From: Psychrobacter sp. P2G3 | Lineage (GTDB): Bacteria > Pseudomonadota > Gammaproteobacteria > Pseudomonadales > Moraxellaceae | Assembly: GCF_001593285.1 (NCBI RefSeq) | Contig: NZ_CP012529.1 | Location: 186,001-250,000, forward strand | DNA length: 64,000 nucleotides | Direction of reading: 5' to 3' | Shown: one piece after another, positions 43,489-53,605 of the stretch | Layout of the letters: each line of letters begins with the position of its first letter | Numbering within the stretch: the first letter of the stretch is position 1 | Made by a program: the position numbers and the translations under genes | Notes under the pieces: model-generated | Seen by the model: the letters and a program-made list of their open reading frames with translations, nothing else | Told to the model about the DNA's origin: nothing | Database searches by the model: none

Positions 43489-45732
43489 ATGGCTAATGAA
43501 CAAATCAAGATGAATGAGCAAACCCATTTTAGAACCTGCAATTTATGCGAAGCCATGTGTGGCATCGTCATCCAGCACGATGGTGACAAGGTGTTATCGA
43601 TTAAAGGCGATAAAGACGATCCATTCTCCCAAGGTTATATTTGTCCAAAAGCGACTGCCTTGCAGGACTTGCATGAAGACAATGATCGCCTGCGTCATCC
43701 GGTTGAAAGAACCGCTAACGGTTGGAAAGAGATTAGCTGGCCAGATGCTCTAGATAAAGTGGCGGCTGGTATTCAGTCGGTACAGAAAAAACATGGTAAA
43801 AACGCTCTTGGTATTTATTTAGGTAATCCTAACGTCCATAATTTGGGCGGTATGTTAACGATTAAGCATTTACTCACCAGTATAAAGACGCGCAGTCGTT
43901 TTTCTGCGACTTCAATCGATCAACTGCCACACCATATCGTGAGTATGCATCTGTTTGGGCATATGCTGCGCATCCCTGTGCCTGACGTCAATCGTACCCA
44001 ATATATGCTCATCATTGGCGGCAATCCGCTGGCGTCTAACGGCAGTATTATGACCGCCCCGAATATGCGCCAAAAGCTCAAAGACATCAAAGCCCGTGAT
44101 GGCAAAGTGGTGGTAATAGATCCAAGACGCACCGAGACGGCAGATATTGCTAGCGAGCATCATTTTATTCGCCCAGCGACCGATGTCTTACTATTACTTG
44201 CCATGCTTAATGAAATCTATTTACAAGGTTATGCGGACAAAGCGCGCGCTAAAAATAATAGAGCGGCGGCCCTAGCGCCAGAGATTGAGCGACTTGCAGA
44301 CTTTGCCAAAGACTATAGCGCCGAATCCGTAGCTGATATTACTGGCATTTCTGTAAGTGAGATTAAACGACTGGTCAAAGAGTTTTGTGAAGCCGAAAGC
44401 TCCGTCTGTTATGGGCGCATGGGCGTATCAGTGCAAGAGTTTGGCTTATTAAGTCAGTATCTCATTATGGTCATTAATATTGTCACAGGCCGCTTGGATG
44501 AAGTTGGTGGCCTGATGTTCCCCAATCCTGCAGTCGATGTGGTCAATAACTCAGGCCCAGGCTATTTAGGTAAGCGCCATAGCCGCGTGAGTAATTTGCC
44601 TGATTTTAATGGTGATTATCCAGTGGTTGCGATGGCGGATGAGATGCTGGTAGAAGGCGCGGGACAGTTAAAAGGATTTATGACTGTCGCTGGCAACCCT
44701 GTACTCAGCACGCCCAATGGTGAAAAATTAGACGAGGCGTTTACCAACTTGGACTTTATGGTCGCTATTGATTACTTCGTTACTGAAACCAGTCGTCATG
44801 CCCATATCATTTTGCCACCCGTATCACCACTAGAGCGCGATCATTATGACGTTACCTTTAATAATTTTGCCGTACATAACGTAGCTAAGTATTCAAAAGC
44901 TTTATTCCGTAAGAAAAAAAGTGCCAAACATGACTGGCAAATCTACTTAGAATTGGCAAAACGTTTAGATAAAAAAGCACCACTAGCAACCAGAGTTGAG
45001 CGTCTACTAGTAAAAGTTTTGGGACCGAAGTTTGTGCTCAATCAAGGTCTAAAGCGTGGGCCTTATAAAGGTCTAAATTTAAAGAAACTAAAGAAAAATC
45101 CGCATGGCATTGATTTAGGGCCTCTCAAAAGAATGCTACCAGAAGCATTAAAACATAAAGACAAGCGAATACATCTCAATGTGGATTTTTATCAAGCAGA
45201 TTTAGAGCGCGTACAGGAGATGATGCAGGATTATGATGATCAGCAAATATTATTGATTGGTCGTCGCCATGTACGTAGTAATAATTCGTGGTTGCATAAT
45301 AGCTATCGGTTGGTAAAAGGTAAGCCACGCTGTACGCTTATGTTGCATCCTGAAACGGCTAAAGAATACGGTATTGAAGATGGTCAAAGCGTAAAAGTTA
45401 CCTCACGCGTTGGCAGTGTGAATATCATCGCAGAAGTCACGGATGAGCTGATGCCAAGAGTGGTGAGCATCCCGCATGGTTGGGGTCACGGCCGTAAAGG
45501 TGTGAAACAAAAGATTGCGCAAGCGCATGCCGGTGTCAGTGTCAATGACTTGACGGATGATACGTTAATCGATCAGTTGAGCGGTAATGCGGCGGTCAAT
45601 GGCGTACCAGTACAATTGGAAGCAATTGAGCCTGAAGCGGTTGATTTGCAGACTACCGATTCAAGCGTTGATTCCGAAACTGAATCTTCCAACATTGAAT
45701 CTTCCGATATTGAGTCAGGAAATGCTGCATAA
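43489..45732 (+). CDS. Molybdopterin-dependent oxidoreductase with [4Fe-4S] cluster
   Basis: Cytoplasmic (no signal peptide) member of the DMSO reductase superfamily; substrate unknown. An N-terminal cluster motif Cys17-x2-Cys20-x3-Cys24-x27-Cys52 (FRTCNLCEAMCG and GYICPKA) is followed by the bis-MGD-binding core: NPNVHNLGGMLT, LIIGGNPLASNGSIM, VVVIDPRRTETADIA, RMGVSVQEFG and FMTVAGNPVLSTPNG. The C-terminal MoCo-binding barrel has LIGRRHVRSNNSWLHN and the GWGHGRKG loop. A Ser/Glu repeat tail (SSNIESSDIESG) ends the protein. It has 747 residues. The TetR gene upstream suggests inducible expression. Confidence 0.92.
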   Translation: MANEQIKMNEQTHFRTCNLCEAMCGIVIQHDGDKVLSIKGDKDDPFSQGYICPKATALQDLHEDNDRLRHPVERTANGWKEISWPDALDKVAAGIQSVQKKHGKNALGIYLGNPNVHNLGGMLTIKHLLTSIKTRSRFSATSIDQLPHHIVSMHLFGHMLRIPVPDVNRTQYMLIIGGNPLASNGSIMTAPNMRQKLKDIKARDGKVVVIDPRRTETADIASEHHFIRPATDVLLLLAMLNEIYLQGYADKARAKNNRAAALAPEIERLADFAKDYSAESVADITGISVSEIKRLVKEFCEAESSVCYGRMGVSVQEFGLLSQYLIMVINIVTGRLDEVGGLMFPNPAVDVVNNSGPGYLGKRHSRVSNLPDFNGDYPVVAMADEMLVEGAGQLKGFMTVAGNPVLSTPNGEKLDEAFTNLDFMVAIDYFVTETSRHAHIILPPVSPLERDHYDVTFNNFAVHNVAKYSKALFRKKKSAKHDWQIYLELAKRLDKKAPLATRVERLLVKVLGPKFVLNQGLKRGPYKGLNLKKLKKNPHGIDLGPLKRMLPEALKHKDKRIHLNVDFYQADLERVQEMMQDYDDQQILLIGRRHVRSNNSWLHNSYRLVKGKPRCTLMLHPETAKEYGIEDGQSVKVTSRVGSVNIIAEVTDELMPRVVSIPHGWGHGRKGVKQKIAQAHAGVSVNDLTDDTLIDQLSGNAAVNGVPVQLEAIEPEAVDLQTTDSSVDSETESSNIESSDIESGNAA

Positions 45733-45844
45733 AATTAGCATTGCGCTAAATTGAAAGTCCAACATTTGGGGGTCAGTTCATAAGGGCGTCTTTTTTATAT
45801 CTATTATTCGCTTATGGTTTATACAAGGTGAATACGTATTACGT

Positions 45845-45915
45845 ATGGTTAGTAAAAATTTTCTTGCTTGCTATGCGCTATGCCAGACAGAGGCTGCGAA
45901 AATTTCTACCAGCCA
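45845..45915. repeat. Dispersed inverted-repeat element, copy 4
   Basis: Arms TGGTTAGTAAAAATTTTC and GAAAATTTCTACCAGCCA pair over most of their length. The core TTGCTTGCTATGCGCTATGC and CAGACAGAGGCTGCG are almost identical to copy 3. Right flank GGCTTTAAAGATACTATCTA. It lies between the convergent molybdoenzyme gene and dadA. Confidence 0.85.
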
Positions 45916-45937
45916 AAATATATTGGCTTTAAAGATA

Positions 45938-47269
45938 CTATCTATGAGAACTCACACCAACAAAGTCAAAATCGACTAGCGGTGTTTCGCCCTGTATCAA
46001 TAAGCTAATAGCTTTTGCCGAGCCACAAGCATGCGTCCAGCCAAGCGTACCATGACCAGTATTGAGCCATAAATTGTCAAAACTAGCGCTTGTATTGTGA
46101 CTACCGTGACGGACTTGACCCTTATGCGCGCGTCCTATTAACGGTACGTTTGATGGGGTCATCGGTCTCAGTCCTGTCCAATATTGCACAGAGTTAGCAA
46201 TGATGCCTTTCGGGAATAGCTGCTGTACACGGCGAGTGATAGCTTCACAGCGTGTGCTATTCAAATCCAAATTGTAGCCATTGAATTCTGCCGTGCCAGC
46301 AACGCGCAATTTATCGCCAAGGCGTGAGGTCACGAGCTTAAACTCATCATCAATGAGACTGACAAAGGGTGCTAGGTGAGGGGCGCGCGGATTGATTTGA
46401 TAAGTGGCCGAGTAGCCTTTGGCAGGGAAGATAGGCAGGTGAATATTGAGAGGCTTCATTAATGCAACGCTATAGCTGCCAAGTGCCAGTACATGGCTGT
46501 CTGCACTAAAGGTTTGCGCATTTTCGCCCTTGGGACGGATAGTGATGCTATGGATATGCGGACTAGTAGAGTGGGCGTCAGCGTTTAACGTCAAAACCTC
46601 CGTATCATATAAGAACTGCACGCCAGCCTTGGCGCAGCGCTCAGCTAAGCGCTGAGTAAATAGATGGGCATTACCTGATTCATCACGGCTGGTATAAGTA
46701 GCGCCTTTGAGCTTATGGGCAACAGGGTAGAGCGCTGGCTCCAGACTGACGGCATTATTGATATCAATGATATGGCGTTCGCAGCCTAGCTCTTGCATAC
46801 GCTGTGTTGGCACAATGGCGGCATCAAACTCAGCCTGGTCGGTATAAAAATGCATGATACCGCGCTTTTGCTGCTCGTAATCAATACCGATATCAGTACG
46901 CAGCTGCTGCAAACTATCTCGTGAATATAATCCTAGACGTACCATTTGTACCAGATTGGCATCAGCTCTATCTGCGCGGCACTCTTGCAAGAACTGCATT
47001 GCCCACTTAAGCTGCGCCTTGTCAGCGCGTAAGCGATACAGTAGCGGCGCATCCTCTTTAAACAACCATTTAAGCGCTTTCATTGGGGTAGTAGGATTGG
47101 CCCAAGGAGTCGCGTGCGAGACGGATATCTGCCCACCATTGGCAAACGAGGTCTGCATTCCCGCTGCCGATTCACGCTCAATGACGGTCACATCATAGCC
47201 TGCTTGGCGAAGATACCATGCAGTGCTTACACCCACCACGCCTGCTCCGAGTACCGCAATATGTGTCAT
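45938..47269 (-). CDS. dadA: D-amino acid dehydrogenase
   Basis: FAD-dependent membrane-associated dehydrogenase that deaminates D-alanine and other D-amino acids to keto acids. The N-terminal dinucleotide motif AVLGAGVVGVSTAWYL is followed by VIERESAAGMQTSFANGGQIS and HATPWANP, typical of DadA. SRDESGNAHLFTQRLAERC, FPAKGYSATYQI and RPMTPSNVPLIGRA are further landmarks, and NTGHGTLGWTHACGSAKAIS ends the FAD domain. Length 443 is slightly above the usual 432. No alanine racemase gene dadX is adjacent. ygfZ lies 65 bp upstream on the same strand. Confidence 0.93.
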   Translation of the reverse strand: MTHIAVLGAGVVGVSTAWYLRQAGYDVTVIERESAAGMQTSFANGGQISVSHATPWANPTTPMKALKWLFKEDAPLLYRLRADKAQLKWAMQFLQECRADRADANLVQMVRLGLYSRDSLQQLRTDIGIDYEQQKRGIMHFYTDQAEFDAAIVPTQRMQELGCERHIIDINNAVSLEPALYPVAHKLKGATYTSRDESGNAHLFTQRLAERCAKAGVQFLYDTEVLTLNADAHSTSPHIHSITIRPKGENAQTFSADSHVLALGSYSVALMKPLNIHLPIFPAKGYSATYQINPRAPHLAPFVSLIDDEFKLVTSRLGDKLRVAGTAEFNGYNLDLNSTRCEAITRRVQQLFPKGIIANSVQYWTGLRPMTPSNVPLIGRAHKGQVRHGSHNTSASFDNLWLNTGHGTLGWTHACGSAKAISLLIQGETPLVDFDFVGVSSHR

Positions 47270-47334
47270 GAGGAAAATCTCTTAGTGACTGTTTTAGCTG
47301 CTTATTTGACAGTTTGCTACGGTTCAAACAAAAG

Positions 47335-48087
47335 CTATTGTGGACGCGCAACATCGGCTTGGAGTGCTGGCGGTAATTCTAATAGGGTAAGTTCGCTATC
47401 ATCAAGGTGTGCTGGGCGTGCAACAACTAATGCTTCAAAGCCTTCGGCAGTAGCAACGGCATTGACCACTTGGATTTTATCAAGCTTGTCACCTGCTGCT
47501 GGGACATCACCTGAGCCTTTCACATAATGTAAAAATGCTTTGGGTGCCGCTTTAAAGTAAATGCGAGCAATGACTTCTTGACCCAAATAGCAGCCTTTAT
47601 CGTAGTCCATACCACCGCGTTGATGGAGGCGCAGCTCTTGCGGCTGAAATTGACTTTGCGTTGCTGCCACGATCCAATAGTTACCGTTTTCGATACTGCA
47701 CTGCATCCAAGCTTGAGTATCTGCTGGCGTATTATGATCGTCCTTATGACTAAAGGTCGGCTCATCAGCGAGCACACAAGGGTAAATCGCTATCGGTGCG
47801 CTAGTCTCAAACTTTGAAAATGCCCCGAACTTTTTTACATGCGCTTGAAAAGACTCAGCGCAATCGGCACTGATCACTACATCAAAGTGCTTTTCCGCTT
47901 GTTTTTTAATCCAAATACCGAATTCAATACGACCTTTTAAATTGCTAAGCGCCGCTGCTTGATAGCTAAGTCCGAGCTTGGTGACATCACAAGTCAATTG
48001 CCCTTGTAAGAATTTTTCGGCATCCTCGCCTTGGATGGTTAATTGTGCAAACTGCGGCAAAGTCGATACATTTAAAGATTGAGTCAT
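47335..48087 (-). CDS. ygfZ: Folate-binding Fe-S cluster protein YgfZ
   Basis: GcvT-like tetrahydrofolate-binding protein needed for activity of some iron-sulfur enzymes. It carries the diagnostic K-G-C-Y-x-G-Q-E motif, DYDKGCYLGQEVIARI, with the essential Cys. The N-terminal FAQLTIQGEDAEKFLQGQLTCDV and LSNLKGRIEFGIWI also match. At 250 residues it is shorter than the E. coli protein (326), lacking part of the middle and C-terminal barrel, as in many Moraxellaceae. Probably co-transcribed with dadA. Confidence 0.92.
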   Translation of the reverse strand: MTQSLNVSTLPQFAQLTIQGEDAEKFLQGQLTCDVTKLGLSYQAAALSNLKGRIEFGIWIKKQAEKHFDVVISADCAESFQAHVKKFGAFSKFETSAPIAIYPCVLADEPTFSHKDDHNTPADTQAWMQCSIENGNYWIVAATQSQFQPQELRLHQRGGMDYDKGCYLGQEVIARIYFKAAPKAFLHYVKGSGDVPAAGDKLDKIQVVNAVATAEGFEALVVARPAHLDDSELTLLELPPALQADVARPQ

Positions 48088-48237
48088 TGTTATTATCCTT
48101 CTGATGGAAGTTTGTCCTAAAGATAGAGGTATTAAAACTATATAAGGCTAGGAAGAGTACCACAAAAAACAAGGTCATAAAAAACGCTGTGGTTAAGCTT
48201 TAAATTGGGCACAGCGCCCAGTTTTCAACCGTACAAA

Positions 48238-48267
48238 TTGGTTAAAGGGTACGAGTTACGGTACAAT
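48238..48267 (+). promoter_or_regulatory. Predicted promoter of yjdM
   Basis: TTGGTT (48238-48243) and TACAAT (48262-48267), 18-bp spacing. The same TTACGGTACAATG string occurs upstream of the RDD gene (62091). Confidence 0.5.
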
Positions 48268-48336
48268 GTTATAACTAGGCTAGAGTCTAGGCTGGGTCTA
48301 GAATAAACCTAAATGATGATGGCTGCCGAGGAAATT

Positions 48337-48690
48337 ATGAGCTTACCAAATTGCCCAAAATGTGATGCTGAATATACGTACGAAGATGGTGCGTTACTGG
48401 TATGTCCGATGTGTGCTCATGAATGGACGGCGGATGAAACGGATGCGGCGCAAGCTGAAGACCAAGACGCGGTCATTCGTGATGCGGTCGGTAACGAGCT
48501 GCAAGATGGTGACGCGGTTACTGTCATTAAAGACTTAAAAGTCAAAGGATCGTCTACCATTATTAAAGTAGGTACTAAGGCAAAAAGCATTCGTCTATTG
48601 CCAGATGCTACTGACGGCCATGATATTGACTGTAAACTTGATGGCTATGGTCCGATGAAGCTTAAGTCTTCGGTAGTTAAAAAGGCTTAA
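48337..48690 (+). CDS. yjdM: YjdM/PhnA zinc-ribbon protein
   Basis: Small protein historically called PhnA/alkylphosphonate utilization protein, now YjdM; function unclear. The N-terminal zinc ribbon has two CxxC pairs (NCPKC and VCPMC). The conserved domain then runs [34 protein letters not shown] and [22 protein letters not shown] start at the ATG at 48337 (MSLPNCPKC) because GAGGAA lies just upstream; it yields 117 residues, close to the family size. The frame extends 8 codons further. 147 bp before hemL. Confidence 0.93.
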   Translation: MSLPNCPKCDAEYTYEDGALLVCPMCAHEWTADETDAAQAEDQDAVIRDAVGNELQDGDAVTVIKDLKVKGSSTIIKVGTKAKSIRLLPDATDGHDIDCKLDGYGPMKLKSSVVKKA

Positions 48691-48837
48691 ATTAATACGT
48701 TTCGTTTAAAAGACGTTACTAAAATCTGAGAATAATTAAGTAGCAAATTGACCTGTAATAAAATAACAGAAATCATTAAATAGTAGATCGACGAATAAAA
48801 AGCCACTAAATAAAAAACCATTAAATAGAGAGTAATT

Positions 48838-50139
48838 ATGAGCACTAAAAACGAACAGCTTTTCGCGCAAGCACGCAAACATATCCCAGGCGGCGTCAAC
48901 TCGCCAGTCCGCGCCTTTGCAGGGGTAGGTGGTACGCCAATCTTTATGCACCGTGCTAACGGCAGCAAAATCTATGATACTGAAGACAATGCTTATATCG
49001 ACTATGTCGGCTCTTGGGGTCCAATGATTTTGGGTCATGCGCATCCAAAAGTGATCGATGCGGTCAAAAAAGCCGCTGATGATGGTTTAAGCTTCGGTAC
49101 ACCAACACCGTTTGAAACTACTGTTGCAGATAAAATTTGTGAAATCGTCCCGAGTGTTGAGATGATTCGTATGACCAGCTCAGGCACAGAAGCGACCATG
49201 AGTGCGATTCGTCTGGCGCGTGGCTATACCCAACGTGACAAAATTGTCAAATTTGAAGGCTGCTACCATGGTCATTCAGACAGTCTGCTAGTAAAAGCAG
49301 GTTCGGGCATGCTTGATATTGGTGAACCAACGTCAAAAGGTGTACCAGCAGACTTCGCTAAGCACACCATTACGATTCCTTATAACAACCCGCAAGCGAT
49401 TAAAGACTGTTTTGAGAAATGGGGTGAAGAGATTGCCTGCGTTATCTTAGAGCCGATCGCTGGTAACATGAATATGGTTATTCCGACCCAAGAGTTCCAC
49501 GATACCTTGCGCGCAGAGTGTACAGCGAATGGTGCGGTACTGATCTTTGATGAGGTCATGACGGGCTTTCGCGTTGGCCTTGGCGGTGCACAAGCACACT
49601 TCGGTATCGACCCTGACTTGACTTGCTTTGGTAAAATCATCGGTGCAGGCTTACCCGTTGGCGCTTTCGGTGGTAAGAAGGACATCATGTCTTGCATCGC
49701 GCCACTTGGCGGTGTCTATCAAGCGGGTACGTTATCAGGTAACCCACTGGCGATGCGTGCTGGTATCGCTATGTTTGAAGACTTAACGGCAGACGGTTTC
49801 TATGATGAATTATCAGCGAAAGTAGATAAGCTCGTTGATGGCTTTCAAGCGGCTGCTGATAAGCATGGTATTAACCTGCGTACCAATAAATTGGGCGGTA
49901 TGTTTGGTATGTTCTTTGTCAGAGACAGTGAGACCACTGTACCGCAGAATTTTGATGACGTGACAGAGTGTGATATGGACGTGTTTAATACGTTCTTTCA
50001 TGGCATGCTAGATCGCGGTATTTATTTGGCACCGTCTGCTTATGAAGCTGGATTTATGTCTATCAAGCATAGCGATGCAGACATCGAAGCATCGATCAAA
50101 GCGGCTGATGAGATATTTGCAGAAATGGCCAATGCTTAA
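48838..50139 (+). CDS. hemL: Glutamate-1-semialdehyde 2,1-aminomutase
   Basis: PLP enzyme of the C5 pathway making 5-aminolevulinate for heme. Motifs: [77 protein letters not shown], the PLP Lys in [17 protein letters not shown], and [16 protein letters not shown]. Length 433 is normal. A terminator follows at 50186. Confidence 0.97.
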   Translation: MSTKNEQLFAQARKHIPGGVNSPVRAFAGVGGTPIFMHRANGSKIYDTEDNAYIDYVGSWGPMILGHAHPKVIDAVKKAADDGLSFGTPTPFETTVADKICEIVPSVEMIRMTSSGTEATMSAIRLARGYTQRDKIVKFEGCYHGHSDSLLVKAGSGMLDIGEPTSKGVPADFAKHTITIPYNNPQAIKDCFEKWGEEIACVILEPIAGNMNMVIPTQEFHDTLRAECTANGAVLIFDEVMTGFRVGLGGAQAHFGIDPDLTCFGKIIGAGLPVGAFGGKKDIMSCIAPLGGVYQAGTLSGNPLAMRAGIAMFEDLTADGFYDELSAKVDKLVDGFQAAADKHGINLRTNKLGGMFGMFFVRDSETTVPQNFDDVTECDMDVFNTFFHGMLDRGIYLAPSAYEAGFMSIKHSDADIEASIKAADEIFAEMANA

Positions 50140-50185
50140 CCTATTCTGATTGTTCCAAAGTCATAAGCACCATTAATAAAAGCAA

Positions 50186-50221
50186 TAAAAAACCAGTACC
50201 TTAAGAGGTGCTGGTTTTTTT
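50186..50221. terminator. Terminator after hemL (bidirectional)
   Basis: AAAAAACCAGTACC / GGTGCTGGTTTTTTT stem between hemL and the converging DUF1311 gene. Confidence 0.9.
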
Positions 50222-50246
50222 GTGATTATCTACTTTTTATGCTCAT

Positions 50247-50645
50247 CTAATTACTTTTGATGTTTTCAATGTCGGCATCTAACTGCATGCGTCGTTGTTG
50301 TGTATAAGTGGTCAAACAACCATTGAGTACCATTTGATAAGCACTACCGCCACGAACCGAATGGGCAGAAAACTGGCAAGCTTTGTCTCGAAAATCAATC
50401 CATGCCAGTTGCACCGTTTTTAATTGCTGTTTCTCAGAGCTATCAAGCAAGCGCTGAAAGTTGCGGTAAGACTGGTTCAGTTTTTGGTCTTCTACGGCCA
50501 ACTCAGCTGCAGTACACTGGTTAATATCGGTCTGAGTATAGGTATTATCGCAGGTGTTTGCTGCGAATGCTTGAGCACTGACAAACAGTCCTGATGACAG
50601 TAAAGCAAGGCCGCCGACTTTTTTAATATGGTTCATGATAAACAT
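50247..50645 (-). CDS. Secreted DUF1311 (LprI-like) protein
   Basis: A 132-residue periplasmic protein. The start is the ATG at 50645 (MFIMNHIKK), because AAGGAGG lies just upstream; the frame extends 12 codons further. The signal peptide ends SAQAFAA. The mature domain has the DUF1311 pattern: CDNTYTQTDINQCTAAELAVEDQKLNQSY, then LKTVQLAWIDFRDKACQF, and a fourth Cys in LNGCLTTYTQQR. Four Cys probably form two disulfides. Related proteins include LprI, a lysozyme inhibitor, but the family is broad. Confidence 0.9.
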   Translation of the reverse strand: MFIMNHIKKVGGLALLSSGLFVSAQAFAANTCDNTYTQTDINQCTAAELAVEDQKLNQSYRNFQRLLDSSEKQQLKTVQLAWIDFRDKACQFSAHSVRGGSAYQMVLNGCLTTYTQQRRMQLDADIENIKSN

Positions 50646-50922
50646 ATAACCTCCTTCCTTGTATGGAATGACATTTAGCATAACATGGTTATATCTCGAA
50701 TTTATGAGTGGTTTGGTGAGCGTGTATACGCGATTGCACCTACATTTTTAAGCTAATCGATCCAAGTTTTTGCCCTATATACTGGTAATCAAAAGCGATA
50801 CGTATAGACTAAAAAATACTGCTAATGACGAACCAAATAAAGTGACTCAGTCGCTTAAAAAATTGTTATTAGATTGTGCTATTCTGAGAATAATCATGAT
50901 AATTAAGCAAGGACGCTAACCG

Positions 50923-52683
50923 ATGAATACTAGCTTTGACAATAATGCGCCTAGCAGTACTATTCCACCGCTGTGGCAAGCCGCGTATGAGAAGTATGGG
51001 CTAAGAAATAATCTAAATGTGTTAGAAGATAAGCACAATCTGATAGATTTATTACAACCAAAGATTGATCAGCACAGTGATTCTGTGGCTTTTAGTATGG
51101 GGCCTGCAACGCTAACCTTTGCGCAGTTAGATATCGCTAGTCGCCGCTTTGCCGTTTTTTTGCAAACACAAGGAATAAGCAAAGGCGACCGCATTGCTGT
51201 ACAACTACCAAATATATTGCAGTATGCCGTGGTATTACTTGGTTGTTTGCGGGTGGGTGCGGTACTGGTCAATGTTAATCCAATGTATACCCACTATGAG
51301 TTGGCGCATCAGCTGACGGATGCTCAAGCCAGTGGTCTTATCGTCCTTGATGGTATGAGCACAGCTTATGAGCAGTTAGAGAATGACGTTAAGGCGCAAC
51401 TAAAATGGGTCGTTAGATGTTCTATAGATTCTAACGCTGCACCTTCTGATAATGATATTGCCTTATTAAGTCAGATTGGCTCAAATCAAACCCATTCAGC
51501 CAATGATTCACATAGCGTACCAGTATCAGCAACTGCTACTGAATCATCGCAAGAAAACATAGCACCTGATAACATAAAGTTTGCACACATTATGCAATCG
51601 CAGCGCGCAGAAGACTTGAAAGACGTCACTATTGAGCGCGAAGATTTGGCATTGTTGCAGTATACCGGTGGTACGACAGGTAAGCCTAAAGGTGCGATGC
51701 TCACGCATTACAATGTCATGGCAAATGTCTGTCAGTGTTATGCGATGTTTGGCAGTGCGATTGAAGCGGGACGTAGCGAGCAGATTAAAATACTCAATCC
51801 GCTGCCGCTCTATCACATCTTCTCATTTACTGTTTGTGGTTTGCTTGGTATCTATGGCGGTTGGGAAGATATATTGGTTACCAACCCACGTGATATCGAC
51901 GGATTAGTCAAGATCATCGAGCAGCATCGTCCGCATGTTATTCCTTCAGTCAATACTTTATTCATTGGTATGCTCCATCATCCAAAATTTGCCAGCCTTG
52001 ATTTTAGTCGCTTGGCGTTATCTATCGGTGGTGGCACCGCGATCATCAAAGCAGTATCTGATCAGTGGCAACAAGTCACCGGTATGATTATCAATGAAGG
52101 TTATGGCATGTCTGAAACCTCTCCAGTTATCTCTTTTAATCCACCTGGGATTAGCAGTTTTAATGGTAGTGTTGGTTTGCCGTTAGCAATGATGGATATC
52201 AAAATCATTGACGAAAATGGGTCAGCTTGTGCTATTGGAACGCCTGGAGAAGTGGGCATCAAAGGCCCACAAGTAATGCGGGGCTATTGGCGCCAAGACA
52301 ACACTGACACCTTTACCGAAGGTGGCTATTTTAAATCAGGTGATATCGGGATAATGGATGACGATGGCTTTTTGACGCTTGTGGATCGTAAGAAGGATAT
52401 GATACTGGTCTCGGGGTTTAATGTTTATCCAAACGAAGTGGAAGCTGCGTTGACTGAGCATCCAAAAGTGCTAGAAGTGGCGGTAATTGGTATTGAAGAT
52501 GAGCACAGCGGTGAAGTGCCTAAAGCTTTTGTAGTCAAAAAGGATTCGAGCTTGACCGTAGAAGAGTTACAAGACTTTGCAAGCGAGCGTTTAACAGGTT
52601 ATAAACGCCCGCAGTCATATGAGTTTATCGATGAATTACCTAAGACGGCAGTAGGCAAAATACTGCGTAAATCTTTGCGCTAA
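50923..52683 (+). CDS. fadD: Long-chain fatty acid-CoA ligase
   Basis: AMP-forming acyl-CoA synthetase that activates fatty acids. The AMP-binding P-loop is LLQYTGGTTGKPKGAML (about 242-258). Then NPLPLYHIFSFTVC, INEGYGMSETSPVISFNP (the YGxTE-type motif), GYFKSGDIGIMDDDGFLTLVDRKKDMILVSGFNVYPNEVE (FACS signature region), and the catalytic Lys in LPKTAVGKILRKSLR. The length is 586, slightly over E. coli FadD (561). The difference is a Ser/Asn/Thr-rich insert at about 185-215 before the P-loop. AAGGA lies upstream of the ATG. Single gene with a strong terminator. Confidence 0.95.
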   Translation: MNTSFDNNAPSSTIPPLWQAAYEKYGLRNNLNVLEDKHNLIDLLQPKIDQHSDSVAFSMGPATLTFAQLDIASRRFAVFLQTQGISKGDRIAVQLPNILQYAVVLLGCLRVGAVLVNVNPMYTHYELAHQLTDAQASGLIVLDGMSTAYEQLENDVKAQLKWVVRCSIDSNAAPSDNDIALLSQIGSNQTHSANDSHSVPVSATATESSQENIAPDNIKFAHIMQSQRAEDLKDVTIEREDLALLQYTGGTTGKPKGAMLTHYNVMANVCQCYAMFGSAIEAGRSEQIKILNPLPLYHIFSFTVCGLLGIYGGWEDILVTNPRDIDGLVKIIEQHRPHVIPSVNTLFIGMLHHPKFASLDFSRLALSIGGGTAIIKAVSDQWQQVTGMIINEGYGMSETSPVISFNPPGISSFNGSVGLPLAMMDIKIIDENGSACAIGTPGEVGIKGPQVMRGYWRQDNTDTFTEGGYFKSGDIGIMDDDGFLTLVDRKKDMILVSGFNVYPNEVEAALTEHPKVLEVAVIGIEDEHSGEVPKAFVVKKDSSLTVEELQDFASERLTGYKRPQSYEFIDELPKTAVGKILRKSLR

Positions 52684-52723
52684 ATGAGCATCTTACTAAG
52701 CCAGTCTAAGCTCTCAAAATATA

Positions 52724-52762
52724 AAAACACTGGGCTGCAATTTTTAGCAGCCCAGTGTTTTT
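52724..52762. terminator. Terminator after fadD (bidirectional)
   Basis: AAAACACTGGGCTGC / GCAGCCCAGTGTTTTTT, 11-bp GC-rich stem, between fadD and the converging DUF962 gene. Confidence 0.93.
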
Positions 52763-52798
52763 TATTTATATCCAATATAGCAACTTAAAGGCTTAACT

Positions 52799-53206
52799 TT
52801 ATCGTGCCTTATCAAATTTACGATCTTTTAAGCTTAAGTTACCACGCAGTACATCGGTATACATACGAAAGTCGCTAGCAAAGCTCTTTAGTGGAAACTT
52901 AAAAGAGGCAGGTTTGTTTTTTTCAAAGAAAAAATGTCCGACCCAAGCGCAAGCATATCCTGCAGCAACGCCTTTTAGTAAGGGTTTTGGCGAACGGGTT
53001 TTGACCGACTTTGCCAATCCCAACAAGCCAAAGCTACTACCTGCGAAGTGCAAACGACGGCAAGCCATGTTTTGATGCTCATCCAAATAGAAGTCATAAA
53101 ACTTCTGCTTTGTTGGGCTCACTGTCTTTATCAAGTCTCTATTGGCATTACCGATACTTTGAGCGTCGGTATTTTTAGTAGTGTTTTGTGTGGTAGTTTG
53201 ATTCAT
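52799..53206 (-). CDS. DUF962/Mpo1-like membrane-associated protein
   Basis: 135 residues of the DUF962 family, whose yeast member Mpo1 is a 2-hydroxy fatty acid dioxygenase. Conserved pattern: FYDFYLDEHQNMACRRLHFAGSS, two hydrophobic stretches, then GYACAWVGHFFFEKNKPASFKFPLKSFASDFRMY with the invariant GH..FE.N.P and D residues. The two His blocks correspond to the iron ligands of Mpo1. The function in bacteria is unproved. Monocistronic. Confidence 0.9.
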   Translation of the reverse strand: MNQTTTQNTTKNTDAQSIGNANRDLIKTVSPTKQKFYDFYLDEHQNMACRRLHFAGSSFGLLGLAKSVKTRSPKPLLKGVAAGYACAWVGHFFFEKNKPASFKFPLKSFASDFRMYTDVLRGNLSLKDRKFDKAR

Positions 53207-53605
53207 TTGTTTAGCTTCCTTGCTGATTGTCTATCGAAGACAGGTGTTAGTTCTGATAATTAAAAGGCTTTCTACTTCAATAAAATTTATAGACTGTCAT
53301 TAAGTGACTGTTATTTATTACAATCTTGATGACTTTCAATGTAGCAAACCGATATCAGTAACACAAGTAATAAGTCTTGATGGAGTGTCTGTTATTTTAT
53401 TAATTATGTGCTTGACGTTTTACCATAATTTGCGTCACTTGCCACTTTTTGGCATAAATGCTTTAATGGCAAAAATTGCGTCAAATACGTGAGCAGTTTG
53501 GTGTAATAAGCACGCGTTTATGTGCTTGTGGCTTTCACACATCTTAGTCGTCTCATTTTGACCAATATCTTCTTTCATTTATCTGACAGGGTAACTATTT
53601 TTCCT
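53207..53605. other. Divergent intergenic region before ppx
   Basis: 399 bp. An in-frame extension of ppx to 53522 runs through here but lacks a ribosome site. Nothing else supported. Confidence 0.4.

Noticed and set aside
53522..53605. N-terminal extension of ppx as a signal or membrane anchor
   Set aside because: The upstream 28 codons have no ribosome site, are not a good signal peptide and are absent from the family. The ATG at 53606 fits the known length.
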